Of a DNA stretch of 64,000 nt, positions 34,949 to 43,165 are shown piece by piece. Under the pieces are notes generated by a model that saw only the letters and a list, made by a program, of their open reading frames with translations, searched no databases and was not told the origin of the DNA. Numbering within the stretch: position 1 is the first letter of the stretch; every line of letters begins with the position of its first letter. The translations under genes and the position numbers were made by a program. The DNA is from Sulfuricurvum sp. (GTDB lineage Bacteria > Campylobacterota > Campylobacteria > Campylobacterales > Sulfurimonadaceae), in the NCBI GenBank assembly GCA_030693335.1, contig JAUYAU010000008.1, positions 48,967-112,966 of the forward strand. The letters are read 5' to 3'.

Positions 34949-35539
34949 ATGAAAACAGCCATCACATTTGAAAAATCTGCTATCGCCAATCTCCCAAGTA
35001 AATATGGGCACTTCAAAATTCGTGCTTACAAAGAGGGGTGCCAAGAACATTTAGTCGTTTTTACCCCAAATTTTGAAACACTTGAAGCACCTTTAGTACG
35101 GATTCATTCCCAATGTTTAACCGGAGATACCTTTGGAAGCATCAAATGCGATTGCAATAATCAACTCCACAAAGCACTCAAACTTATCGCTCACGAAGGC
35201 GGAATGGTTATTTATCACAATCAAGAAGGGCGCAATATCGGTCTAGTTAATAAGCTCAATGCCTATGCTCTTCAAGATCAAGGACGCAATACCATTGAAG
35301 CGAATGTGGAGCTAGGCTTTGCTCCCGATGAACGCACGTATGATGTTGTACGAGAAGTATTTACTGATTTTAATATCAAAAAAATTCGTTTACTCACCAA
35401 TAATCCAGCTAAAGTATCCATTGTTGAAGACTTAGAGGTCGAAATTATTGAACGAATTCCTATCATTATTGATCCAAACCCCTATAATGAAGGGTACTTA
35501 AAAACCAAGAAAGATCACATGGGGCATATGCTTGACTAA
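34949..35539 (+). CDS. ribA: GTP cyclohydrolase II
   Basis: 196 aa enzyme opening GTP in riboflavin synthesis. The zinc cysteines are in [23 protein letters not shown] (C52, C63, C65 by rough count). [15 protein letters not shown] holds the catalytic region, and LTNNPAKV is the conserved GTP-base segment. It is the stand-alone form without a fused DHBP synthase. The stop overlaps the start of rsmG by 8 bp. Predicted leaderless mRNA. Confidence 0.95.
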   Translation: MKTAITFEKSAIANLPSKYGHFKIRAYKEGCQEHLVVFTPNFETLEAPLVRIHSQCLTGDTFGSIKCDCNNQLHKALKLIAHEGGMVIYHNQEGRNIGLVNKLNAYALQDQGRNTIEANVELGFAPDERTYDVVREVFTDFNIKKIRLLTNNPAKVSIVEDLEVEIIERIPIIIDPNPYNEGYLKTKKDHMGHMLD

Positions 35540-36110
35540 TCTGCACCGCTTAATGAGAGAACAAAATATTACCGTCGATGAACGGTTTTATGAGTATGCT
35601 CACCAATACAAAGATCTATTGGCAAAATGGAATAAAGTACACAATCTCACAGGGGCAAAAACCCCTGCACAAATCGATGAATTTATCCTTGACGCCATAG
35701 CCCCTATTACTTTTTTACCTCCAGTCAAAACCGCAATGGACATCGGAACAGGGGCAGGATTTCCGGGTATGATACTGGCTATGGGGATGCCAAATACCCA
35801 TTTTACCCTCGTAGAACCACTTGCCAAACGCGCCAGTTTTTTACAGTTCGTCAAAGCCGATTTAGGTCTTGAAAATGTAGAAGTAAAATCGGTTCGTGTC
35901 CAACAGTTACCATCACAGCCCTATGATCTGATAACCTCTCGTGCCGTAACTGACACGACAATGCTTTTGCAACTTTCTGAACCTTTTCGTCACGAAGGAT
36001 CTCTTTTACTCTTTTACAAAGGGGAAAAAGTATATGATGAAGTGAGTAAACTCTCAAACTATAAAATTATTGAAATGGTCAACCGCCATTATCTTCTAAT
36101 CGAGTCATAA
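35532..36110 (+). CDS. rsmG: 16S rRNA (guanine-527-N7)-methyltransferase
   Basis: 192 aa SAM-dependent methyltransferase (GidB) acting on 16S rRNA; its loss can give low-level streptomycin resistance in other bacteria. The SAM motif [15 protein letters not shown] (about 73-87) is preceded by [12 protein letters not shown], and ITSRAV (about 136-141) is the conserved post-III element. The start is a TTG at 35532 inside the end of ribA, with GGGG upstream; an ATG at 35553 is an alternative lacking a ribosome site. Confidence 0.92.
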   Translation: MTNLHRLMREQNITVDERFYEYAHQYKDLLAKWNKVHNLTGAKTPAQIDEFILDAIAPITFLPPVKTAMDIGTGAGFPGMILAMGMPNTHFTLVEPLAKRASFLQFVKADLGLENVEVKSVRVQQLPSQPYDLITSRAVTDTTMLLQLSEPFRHEGSLLLFYKGEKVYDEVSKLSNYKIIEMVNRHYLLIES

Positions 36111-36112
36111 AC

Positions 36113-36325
36113 ATGTTATTTAAACTTTTACTGCTGGGTGGTTTTATCACTGTTGTCTATTACGCTTTCTTCAATAAAAAAAGCCTTCCTAGTCCCAATA
36201 AAGATAACCGTAAACCTGAAGAACCGATGATCGCATGTGCAAAGTGCGGAACCTATGCAGATATTAAAGAAACATTTATACGTGACGGGTACTACTATTG
36301 TTCACGCGAATGTATGGAGGCATAA
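36113..36325 (+). CDS. PP0621-like small membrane protein with cysteine motif
   Basis: 70 aa. An N-terminal membrane segment (about 2-20, LFKLLLLGGFITVVYYAFF) is followed by a basic linker and a C-terminal metal-binding-like module: ACAKCGTY (C-x2-C, about 42-45) and YYCSRECMEA (C-x3-C). This layout matches the PP0621 family of proteobacterial proteins of unknown function. It starts 2 bp after rsmG and is followed by the next gene after one base, so it belongs to the ribA-rsmG transcript. Confidence 0.75.
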   Translation: MLFKLLLLGGFITVVYYAFFNKKSLPSPNKDNRKPEEPMIACAKCGTYADIKETFIRDGYYYCSRECMEA

Positions 36326-36326
36326 T

Positions 36327-36719
36327 ATGATACTTTTCGGCCATCCCCTGATTGCCTCAGAGCGTTTTTATCACGTAGAATCAATCGAAGCGATTGCAAA
36401 GACCCCTTCCAACTCAATTATTGCCCTCTTTTTCTCACCGCAGAATCTTGATCTCATTGCTTACTTGCAAACCAATAAAATCCGTTTTGCGTTGTATGTA
36501 GCCTCAATCACCGAAGCGGTATTGGCAGAAAATATGAATGCCAATTATTTATTGGTTCATCCAAAAGTGGGTCAAGAAATTCAAAAAGTAGCGGAGCATT
36601 ATATGTTTGATGCCAAAGTACTTGGTTATATCGATCAGGAAGATCAACTTGAAAAGCTAATAGAAATGCGCCTGGACGGTGCTATTTTTATTGAAGCGAT
36701 TGTAAAAATCACCTCATAA
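36327..36719 (+). CDS. Conserved-looking cytoplasmic protein of unknown function, 130 aa
   Basis: I do not recognise the family. The start at 36327 (MILFGHPLIASERFYHVESIEAI) has GGAGG six bases upstream and lies one base after the previous stop, so the longer upstream frame is not used. The chain alternates strand-like and helix-like segments (IIALFFSPQNLDLIAYLQTNKIRFALYVASITEAVLAENMNANYLLV), which suggests a small Rossmann-like or receiver-like alpha/beta fold without evident catalytic residues. It is last in the ribA-rsmG run. Confidence 0.72.
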   Translation: MILFGHPLIASERFYHVESIEAIAKTPSNSIIALFFSPQNLDLIAYLQTNKIRFALYVASITEAVLAENMNANYLLVHPKVGQEIQKVAEHYMFDAKVLGYIDQEDQLEKLIEMRLDGAIFIEAIVKITS

Positions 36720-36748
36720 TTTTATACGCTATCGGAACAAGTCCCGAT

Positions 36749-36769
36749 TAGCTACGTTAACACTAGGTT
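36749..36769. repeat. Dispersed intergenic repeat, copy B
   Basis: 21-nt unit with GTTAAC core; 20 of 21 bases match the reverse complement of copy A at 28068-28088. It is followed by nested hairpins at 36773-36801. Confidence 0.65.
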
Positions 36770-36772
36770 TTA

Positions 36773-36824
36773 CCCGCATGGGGCACAATGCCCTCAGCGG
36801 GAAGCTCAAATCACTTTGTGATTT
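36773..36824. terminator. Hairpins between convergent genes, likely terminator
   Basis: A nested stem CCCGC/GCGGG enclosing GGGC/GCCC (36773-36801), then a 7-bp stem AAATCAC/GTGATTT with TTT loop (36808-36824) followed by TATATT. It sits between the 36327 gene and alr. Confidence 0.5.
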
Positions 36825-36827
36825 ATA

Positions 36828-37844
36828 TTAATCCATCCATTCCCGCTTCAAATCTTTATCCAAACACGCCAGGATTTCATATCCTATCGTCCCAACCGCT
36901 TTTGCATACGCATTGGCATCATTAAAAATCAACAGCTCATCAGCATCGGTTGAAAATGCGGCACTGTCCATGGATATACGACCGCGCAGAGCAATTCCAT
37001 CAGGAGTCACGTATCGGTTCGAAGCCAAGCGGTCCAAACCGTTGGCATAACCCAAATCATACGTAGAGACAACCTCATCACATTGGGCTTCATAAATACC
37101 ATTGTACCCTACCCTCTGACCTGCCTTAAGTGTACGCGTAGCGATTTTATCGCCTACCAAAGAAAGCACCGGTTTTAATGCAGGCTGTGGAAGTGTAGTA
37201 TCCATTTGCAAACACCCATACAGTGCGATGCCAATACGGACCACATCATCTTCACACTGAGATGATCGAAATGTACCCGCTGAATTGGAGATATGAAAAC
37301 GTACATTCCATCCCTGTTTTTTCGCTAATTTCAATGCTTTTTCTTTAAGACCATCAAAGGCTCTGCGCTGCCAAAACCACTCTGAACTTAAGCTATCGGC
37401 ACTCTTAAAATGACTCATGATACCAACACACTCAAGCCCCTGATCAGCCATGCGCTTGAATGCTTTTTCCAAATCGTCGATCGCAATACCGTGACGATGC
37501 ATTCCCGTATCGATTTTGAGTTCAACACGCGTTCCTTTTGGAAACTTTTCAATCGCTTCAAGAGTATTGATGGCATAACTAAAACTAGCATTACTTTCAC
37601 CCGGAAAATCAGCCAAAATCAAAATAGTTTCAAAATACTGTGCAATTTCAAGCGCTTCGGACTCCAAACGAACAACCGCTTGCGTAATTCCGTATTGGGA
37701 TGCTGCTTGAGCAATCAAAACAGCTCCATGACCATACGCATTGTCTTTTAAGACCACGGCTATTTTATCTTTTGCACCAACTTGCTGTGCGATAATGTCA
37801 AGATTAGAATAAAGGGCCTCGCGGCTTAATTTTAGTGTTCCCAT
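36828..37844 (-). CDS. alr: Alanine racemase
   Basis: 338 aa PLP enzyme giving D-alanine for peptidoglycan. The PLP-lysine motif is VVLKDNAYGHG (K33), with RIGIALYG and the second-base tyrosine region AGQRVGYNGIYEA. It is a little shorter than the common 360 aa but both domains are represented. On the minus strand TATAAT ends exactly 6 nt before the ATG, so the mRNA is predicted to be leaderless. It diverges from the deiminase gene with only 27 bp between them. Confidence 0.93.
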   Translation of the reverse strand: MGTLKLSREALYSNLDIIAQQVGAKDKIAVVLKDNAYGHGAVLIAQAASQYGITQAVVRLESEALEIAQYFETILILADFPGESNASFSYAINTLEAIEKFPKGTRVELKIDTGMHRHGIAIDDLEKAFKRMADQGLECVGIMSHFKSADSLSSEWFWQRRAFDGLKEKALKLAKKQGWNVRFHISNSAGTFRSSQCEDDVVRIGIALYGCLQMDTTLPQPALKPVLSLVGDKIATRTLKAGQRVGYNGIYEAQCDEVVSTYDLGYANGLDRLASNRYVTPDGIALRGRISMDSAAFSTDADELLIFNDANAYAKAVGTIGYEILACLDKDLKREWMD

Positions 37845-37850
37845 TTAAAT

Positions 37851-37856
37851 ATTATA
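37851..37856 (-). promoter_or_regulatory. -10 box ending 6 nt before the alr ATG (leaderless type)
   Basis: TATAAT on the minus strand, spacer ATTTAA, then ATG. A plus-strand TATATT at 37853-37858 overlaps it and could serve the divergent deiminase gene. Confidence 0.55.
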
Positions 37857-37871
37857 TTGTAAGGTCACTTA

Positions 37872-38885
37872 ATGCGCTACTTTCCTGCCGAATTTGAACC
37901 TCAAAGTTTTGTTCAACTCATCTTCCCTCATCCTCAAAGCGACTGGGCACCCTATCTCGAAGAGGCACGTGCCACTTTTGTGAATATCGCCAATGCGGTA
38001 GCAAAATATCAGCCATGTTTAATTATCTGTGATGACATTGAGGTTGTCAAAAGCTATTTTACCGATCACACCGATCTCATCTTCATTCCTTATCAAACTG
38101 ATGATACCTGGGCACGTGATTGCAGCGTGTTAAGTGTCATTGACGAAGATGAAGATGAAGCGCTGTTGCTTGATTTTACCTTTACCGGATGGGGCGGAAA
38201 ATTTGATGCTTCTCGTGACAATGCCATGAGTTCATCCATCGCAAAAGCGTACGGCGCTCCTATGCAAAAAATAGATCTTATTTTAGAGGGTGGCGCAGTT
38301 GAGACAAATGGTAACGAATCATTACTCACTACAACAGAGTGTCTTCTCAACCCAAATCGCAACCCTCACATGAATAAAAAGCAAACCGAAGCGATGCTCA
38401 AAAAAGAGTTCGGGGTAGAGCAAATTTTGTGGCTCAATCACGGCTATCTTGCAGGTGATGATACCGACAGCCACATCGACACACTGGCTCGCTTTATCGA
38501 CATCGATACGATCATGTATGTAAAATGTGACGATAAAAACGATGAGCACTACGAAGCACTCAAAAAAATGGAAGAGGAACTCCAAGCCTTTCGTGACGTA
38601 GAGGGAGAACCGTTTGAGCTTATTGCACTGCCGATGTGTTCGCCTGTCTTTTATGACGAGGAACGTCTTCCTGCCACCTATGCAAACTTTTTGATCATCA
38701 ACGATGCTGTATTACTGCCTGTCTATAATGATGTACACGATGCCCAAGCGATCGCGATTTGTGAAAAAGCGTTTCACGGGCGTGAGATTATCCCTATCGA
38801 CTGTTCCGTTCTTATTCGTCAACACGGCTCACTGCACTGCGTTACGATGCAATTTCCCGAAGAGGTCTCACTAAGAATTGACTAA
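37872..38885 (+). CDS. aguA: Agmatine deiminase / peptidylarginine-deiminase family
   Basis: 337 aa guanidino-group hydrolase. Conserved features: DDTWARDCSVLSV (about 77-89), LEGGAVETNGNESLLTTTECLLNPNRNP (about 137-164), HGYLAGDDTDSHIDTLARF with the catalytic His-Asp, and GSLHCVTMQ near the end with the catalytic cysteine (about 326). Agmatine deiminase, giving N-carbamoylputrescine for polyamine synthesis, is the likeliest activity in Campylobacterota. AAGG lies before the ATG. A run of Asp/Glu codons (DEDEDEA, about 92-98) is unusual but in frame. Confidence 0.87.
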   Translation: MRYFPAEFEPQSFVQLIFPHPQSDWAPYLEEARATFVNIANAVAKYQPCLIICDDIEVVKSYFTDHTDLIFIPYQTDDTWARDCSVLSVIDEDEDEALLLDFTFTGWGGKFDASRDNAMSSSIAKAYGAPMQKIDLILEGGAVETNGNESLLTTTECLLNPNRNPHMNKKQTEAMLKKEFGVEQILWLNHGYLAGDDTDSHIDTLARFIDIDTIMYVKCDDKNDEHYEALKKMEEELQAFRDVEGEPFELIALPMCSPVFYDEERLPATYANFLIINDAVLLPVYNDVHDAQAIAICEKAFHGREIIPIDCSVLIRQHGSLHCVTMQFPEEVSLRID

Positions 38886-38957
38886 AAAACCGTCCTTAAC
38901 ACTAATGTAACACTTCTCTTGTAGGATTTCTTCATCATTTTTCGAAGGAATACCAAC

Positions 38958-41018
38958 ATGTATAAATTTTCTCTCCTCTCATTGGCCGCCATCGCGGCGC
39001 TCGCCTCTGAACCTGTAGCCATTCAAAAAATCACCGTTGAAGCTTCAGCCGACAATACAGCCGATGAAATGGTCAAATTCTCTCGTCAAAGTGATTTAGG
39101 GGAAATGCTTTCTAATTCTCTCCCTGAGATAACCCTTGTACGTGCAAGTGCTGTCGGTAACGATATTATCCTTCGCGGATTTAAAAAAGACAACATTAAT
39201 GTCACCATTGATGATGCTAAAGTATATGGTGCGTGTCCAAATCGTATGGACCCTCCGGCAATGCACGTTTCTTCCAGTCAAATTGCTTCGGTAGAAGTCC
39301 AAGAAGGGCCTTTTGATGTCACGCAGTTCGGGAGTCTCGGCGGAAAAATCAATGTTGTCACCAAAGATCCAAAAAAAGGAGTTCATGGTGAAATATCAAC
39401 CACCCTTGGAAGCTATGATTATCGAAAAGTGGGAGGAACCCTTGAAGCTGGAAATGATACCGTCCAAGCACTTGTTGGATACAGCCGTGAAACAAGCGGT
39501 CAATATAAAGACGGTGACGGCAAAACGATGGCTGAGCAACTTGTCGGAAAAGTTTCATCTGATGATCAATATAAAACGTCAGAAATGAAACGTGACGCCT
39601 ATGAAAGAGAAAATTTTTGGACGAAACTCGTTTTTACTCCTACTAGTACAGACAAATTTACTTTTTCCTATTTCGGCGATCGTGCTGATAATGTTTTATA
39701 CCCTGCTTTTCAAATGGATGCTCAAGTCGACGATACCGATATGTTCAATGTAAAATATCAAAGATTCAACCTTTCCCAATGGTCAGATGAACTCAAACTC
39801 GAAGCTTATCACTCTAAAGTTGAACATGAAATGGGAACAGAATTTCGCAATTCAAGCAACACTCCTAGCAAATATCGCACTCATGTGATTGATGCAACCA
39901 TCAAGGGGGCACGCATTGAAAATACCGCTACCTTATCCGATATCAAGACCACATTGGGACTGGATACCAGTGTTCGCAACTGGAACGGTGTCTGTACCCA
40001 AGAGCCGACTGGAGCTCTACGTCAAACCCGTATTCCGGATGTTGATACAAAAAATATCGGTATTTATATGGAAGCAGCGAAAAACATTGGAAAAACAGAC
40101 CTCAGCGCAGGCCTTCGCTATGATTCTACCTCCATAAAACCAAATCAAAAATTAGCAAACGTCACCGGCTATTCAATGCAAACCTTGGATATAAAAAACT
40201 ACCTTGCAGCTATGCCTGATCGAGAATACGACAATATCAGCGCCAATCTCATGGTGAAACATAACTACACTCCATCAACAAACGTATTCATTGGTATCGG
40301 TCAATCAATCCGTGTTCCCGATGCAAGAGAATTATATTTTGTTAATGACAATACTACTCCGAATGACAGTGTTTTAGCCATGGCAGGGAATACAACCTTG
40401 AAAGAAACAATCAATCGTGAAATTGATTTAGGTGCGGAACAAACTGTGGGTAACCTCCACCTCAAAGGAACTGCATTTTACAGTGATCTCAAAGACTATA
40501 TCTATACCTATAAAACTGCTACAACGATGACATTTGCCAATATCGATGCCCGAATTATCGGTTTTGATGCTAAGGCCGATTATGCGCTCAATAATGAATG
40601 GACACTAGAAACAGCAATGGCATATCAAAAAGGGATAAAAAAAGATCCCTCACAAGTCACCGCAACGCAAACCGATAAAGATTTAGCCGAAATTCCACCA
40701 CTGAAAGCACGTGTTGCACTGACATTTGATTCAAGTGTAAACTACGCTATGGCAGAATGGATTGCTGCACGTTTTCAAACCATAGACAGTGATAACGGCG
40801 AAAAAGAGATTCCTGGCTACAGCGTCTTCAATCTTAAATACGGCCACGATTTCCAAAATGGATTCTCACTCATGACAGGAATCAATAATTTCTTTGATAA
40901 AACCTATGCCCTTAGCAATAGTTATATTGGCCGAAATGTACTCACTGGTACTACAGATGCTCCAATTATGAATGAAATGGGGCGTAACTTTTACGCAACG
41001 CTTAGCTATAAATTCTAA
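38958..41018 (+). CDS. TonB-dependent outer-membrane copper receptor, OprC/NosA type
   Basis: 686 aa receptor with a short signal peptide (about 1-17), TonB-box-like QKITVEAS, a plug domain (ILRGFKKDNINVTIDD to GGKINVVTKDP) and a C-terminal barrel ending in a terminal aromatic (LSYKF). The plug carries YGACPNRMDPP with C93 and M97, and the barrel carries VEHEM with H290 and M292. These match the CxxxM and HxM copper ligands described for Pseudomonas OprC, so copper uptake is the best call; siderophore uptake is the alternative. Copper would feed cbb3 oxidase and, if present, nitrous oxide reductase. A hairpin follows the stop. Confidence 0.85.
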   Translation: MYKFSLLSLAAIAALASEPVAIQKITVEASADNTADEMVKFSRQSDLGEMLSNSLPEITLVRASAVGNDIILRGFKKDNINVTIDDAKVYGACPNRMDPPAMHVSSSQIASVEVQEGPFDVTQFGSLGGKINVVTKDPKKGVHGEISTTLGSYDYRKVGGTLEAGNDTVQALVGYSRETSGQYKDGDGKTMAEQLVGKVSSDDQYKTSEMKRDAYERENFWTKLVFTPTSTDKFTFSYFGDRADNVLYPAFQMDAQVDDTDMFNVKYQRFNLSQWSDELKLEAYHSKVEHEMGTEFRNSSNTPSKYRTHVIDATIKGARIENTATLSDIKTTLGLDTSVRNWNGVCTQEPTGALRQTRIPDVDTKNIGIYMEAAKNIGKTDLSAGLRYDSTSIKPNQKLANVTGYSMQTLDIKNYLAAMPDREYDNISANLMVKHNYTPSTNVFIGIGQSIRVPDARELYFVNDNTTPNDSVLAMAGNTTLKETINREIDLGAEQTVGNLHLKGTAFYSDLKDYIYTYKTATTMTFANIDARIIGFDAKADYALNNEWTLETAMAYQKGIKKDPSQVTATQTDKDLAEIPPLKARVALTFDSSVNYAMAEWIAARFQTIDSDNGEKEIPGYSVFNLKYGHDFQNGFSLMTGINNFFDKTYALSNSYIGRNVLTGTTDAPIMNEMGRNFYATLSYKF

Positions 41019-41022
41019 TCTC

Positions 41023-41037
41023 TTCCCCTTTGGGGAA
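41023..41037. terminator. Hairpin between convergent receptor and M23 genes
   Basis: Perfect 6-bp stem TTCCCC/GGGGAA with TTT loop. Neither side has a strong T-tract. Confidence 0.4.
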
Positions 41038-41048
41038 ACCCGAACTTC

Positions 41049-42242
41049 TTAAAACACTTTTGCTTTAAACGTCTCTTTGTCCACGTAATAAACATCTGGA
41101 AAATCAGCTATTTTTCGCTTGAGCGGTTTTGTGCGCATTTGTTCATTGAATATGCGATCAAGCTTACTGCGAATCGCGACAAATTGACGATGTTCTTTGC
41201 CTGTAAAGCCTTCTGTTTTTTTCTTCATAACACTCAAAGGATTAATCGGTGTGCTTCCATCGTACATCCCAAAATGCAAATGCGGTCCTGAGGACAATCC
41301 GCTTGATCCAACGTAGCCGATAATATCCCCCTGCTTCACTTTTGAACCGGTATGAATCCCTTGTTTAAACCCTTTTTGATGTGCATACAAACTCGTAAGT
41401 CCATTGGAATGGCGGATTTTAATTGTTTTTCCATACCCATTTGAATATCCCGCAAAACAGACTCTCCCCTCACCCGTTGCCAAAATCTGCGTCCCGGGAC
41501 GGGCCCCAAAGTCAACGCCTACATGGGCACGATAGCGATGAAGCACAGGATGGTAACGCCGTTTTGTAAAACCCGAAGTCATCCGTGCATTGCGAATTGG
41601 CAGTTTAAAAATAAACTTTTCAAACTGTGCCCCTTTAGCATCATAATAGCGTCCGTCTGTATGTTTATAAACGGCGTAACGTTTACCTGCAATTTCGATC
41701 ATCGCCCCTGATACTTCAGGCATGGAAAAATATTTTCCCAAACGGTATTTTTGCTCGTAAACAATTACCAAGGGATTGCCCGGCTTAACGTCTTTTTTAA
41801 AATTAACTCGACCTTTGAACATCCGAACAAAACGTGATGCCAAATTGATAGAACCGGTAGCCTTGAGAATATCATCATACGGAGCGGTTTTAATTTCCGT
41901 ATACAAAACCTCGCGATAGGTTTTACTAATAATAGGAACAACTTGCATTTTATAGCGTTTTTTGGGTGTAAGATAAATCTGAAGCTGCAGTTCGTCATTC
42001 ATAGGAATCAAAATTTGTTCGATGATATTTTTGTCACTGACAAGCATCTGACACTTAGCATGGAAAGGGATGTCTTCGGTCAGCTTTTGATCTTCTTTAT
42101 CAAGCTTGTAAAACAATGACAAGGGAAGTTTTTTACGCTCTAAAAAGGTTAAAAAACTTTCACCGTTATTCCATTTAAAAGGCTTTACCGTAGAGCCGAA
42201 TAAAAACAGGGGCAACAACAGCAACAGCACAAATCGACCCAT
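41049..42242 (-). CDS. M23 family peptidoglycan endopeptidase, Csd3-like
   Basis: About 397 aa from the ATG at 42242, which has AAGGA upstream and gives a proper signal peptide (MGRFVLLLLLPLFLFGS); an earlier start at 42347 is rejected. The C-terminal LytM domain has the zinc ligands HVGVDFG and GPHLHFG, plus HSNGLTSLYAH. The length and N-terminal domains fit H. pylori Csd3/HdpA, a DD-endopeptidase/carboxypeptidase that sets cell shape. Gene order with the PgbA-like protein and GlcD supports this. Acts in the periplasm. Confidence 0.87.
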   Translation of the reverse strand: MGRFVLLLLLPLFLFGSTVKPFKWNNGESFLTFLERKKLPLSLFYKLDKEDQKLTEDIPFHAKCQMLVSDKNIIEQILIPMNDELQLQIYLTPKKRYKMQVVPIISKTYREVLYTEIKTAPYDDILKATGSINLASRFVRMFKGRVNFKKDVKPGNPLVIVYEQKYRLGKYFSMPEVSGAMIEIAGKRYAVYKHTDGRYYDAKGAQFEKFIFKLPIRNARMTSGFTKRRYHPVLHRYRAHVGVDFGARPGTQILATGEGRVCFAGYSNGYGKTIKIRHSNGLTSLYAHQKGFKQGIHTGSKVKQGDIIGYVGSSGLSSGPHLHFGMYDGSTPINPLSVMKKKTEGFTGKEHRQFVAIRSKLDRIFNEQMRTKPLKRKIADFPDVYYVDKETFKAKVF

Positions 42243-42332
42243 CTTTATCCTTAATTCACTCTCGTGTTTAAAAGCAACACGTATATCGACGAAAATCATA
42301 GCAAAAATTCTGTTTACAAAGACTCTCTTGGC

Positions 42333-42338
42333 TATAAT
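42333..42338 (+). promoter_or_regulatory. -10 box for the pgbA-like gene
   Basis: TATAAT preceded by GGC; AAAGG at 42358-42362 precedes the ATG at 42371. Confidence 0.5.
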
Positions 42339-42370
42339 CTGTCTCATTTACAATGACAAAGGTTACCATC

Positions 42371-43165
42371 ATGCGCATTTTATTTTTATCTCTTTTATGT
42401 ATGGGGATACTTCAAGCCTCACCTATTTCTACTCCTCTTCTTGATACCAATGAAAACAGCGGGAGCATTCAAGCATCTCAATTAAAAGTAGGAATGAGCG
42501 GCTTTATCGTTCGCCATTTTGATGATAAGCACAGCAGTATCATTGCCAATATGCGCGTATCTGAAATCAACACCGATACCAATCGTGCCCTCATCGACAT
42601 CTCACCCTATGATGGTTTGCGTCAAAACTTTTTACCAAGCGGAAAGTGGAAAGCAAAATCTAACGATGAAGTGATCATAGCGTATGACTACGAACGAGCA
42701 TTATTGATTGCTCCCAATGTTGATACCTATAATACCCTTACTAAAAGTATTCCTAATATTGAATGGGTCCATCCAGACACGTTTGCTACGTACCTCTCTC
42801 ACGAAGGACATCCTACCCCTCTTGTTAAAGATTTTCACAACTTTTGTACTGCCAATTCTGTAGGCTTGCTCTACATCCAAAGTGCAAATACCCTTTTTAC
42901 TCTTGATTGCAAAAACTTTGCGCTGCTAGAAACTGCTACGACCCCTGACCTTAAAAAAGAGTCTATGACCCCATTTTATACGCGTGCTCCTAAAATACGT
43001 GCTAATTGGTTTGGAGCGGGAAGTTCACGCCTTGAGGATTATGAATCTTATTATCTTGAAGAAATTGCTTTAAATAATTCAAAAAACAAAGAGTTATATA
43101 AACTCTACAAAGCTAAATTTAGTGAAAAAAGCGCACTATTGCGTAATTTTGACATCAAGGATTAA
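42371..43165 (+). CDS. PgbA-like exported protein
   Basis: 264 aa with a signal peptide (MRILFLSLLCMGILQAS). The start at 42371 is preferred over the ATG at 42353 because AAAGG lies 8 nt upstream and the signal then begins cleanly. The first domain (IQASQLKVGMSGFIVRHFDDKHSSIIANMRV) resembles the N-terminal domain of H. pylori PgbA (HP0508), described as plasminogen-binding. In a free-living bacterium that role is unlikely, so the function is open; the neighbouring Csd3-like and GlcD genes recur in H. pylori. The C-terminus is lysine-rich, and the stop overlaps glcD by one base. Confidence 0.72.
   Translation: MRILFLSLLCMGILQASPISTPLLDTNENSGSIQASQLKVGMSGFIVRHFDDKHSSIIANMRVSEINTDTNRALIDISPYDGLRQNFLPSGKWKAKSNDEVIIAYDYERALLIAPNVDTYNTLTKSIPNIEWVHPDTFATYLSHEGHPTPLVKDFHNFCTANSVGLLYIQSANTLFTLDCKNFALLETATTPDLKKESMTPFYTRAPKIRANWFGAGSSRLEDYESYYLEEIALNNSKNKELYKLYKAKFSEKSALLRNFDIKD

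Noticed and set aside
36237..36326. Extended start of the 130-aa gene
   Set aside because: Runs out of frame through the PP0621-like gene; GGAGG supports 36327.
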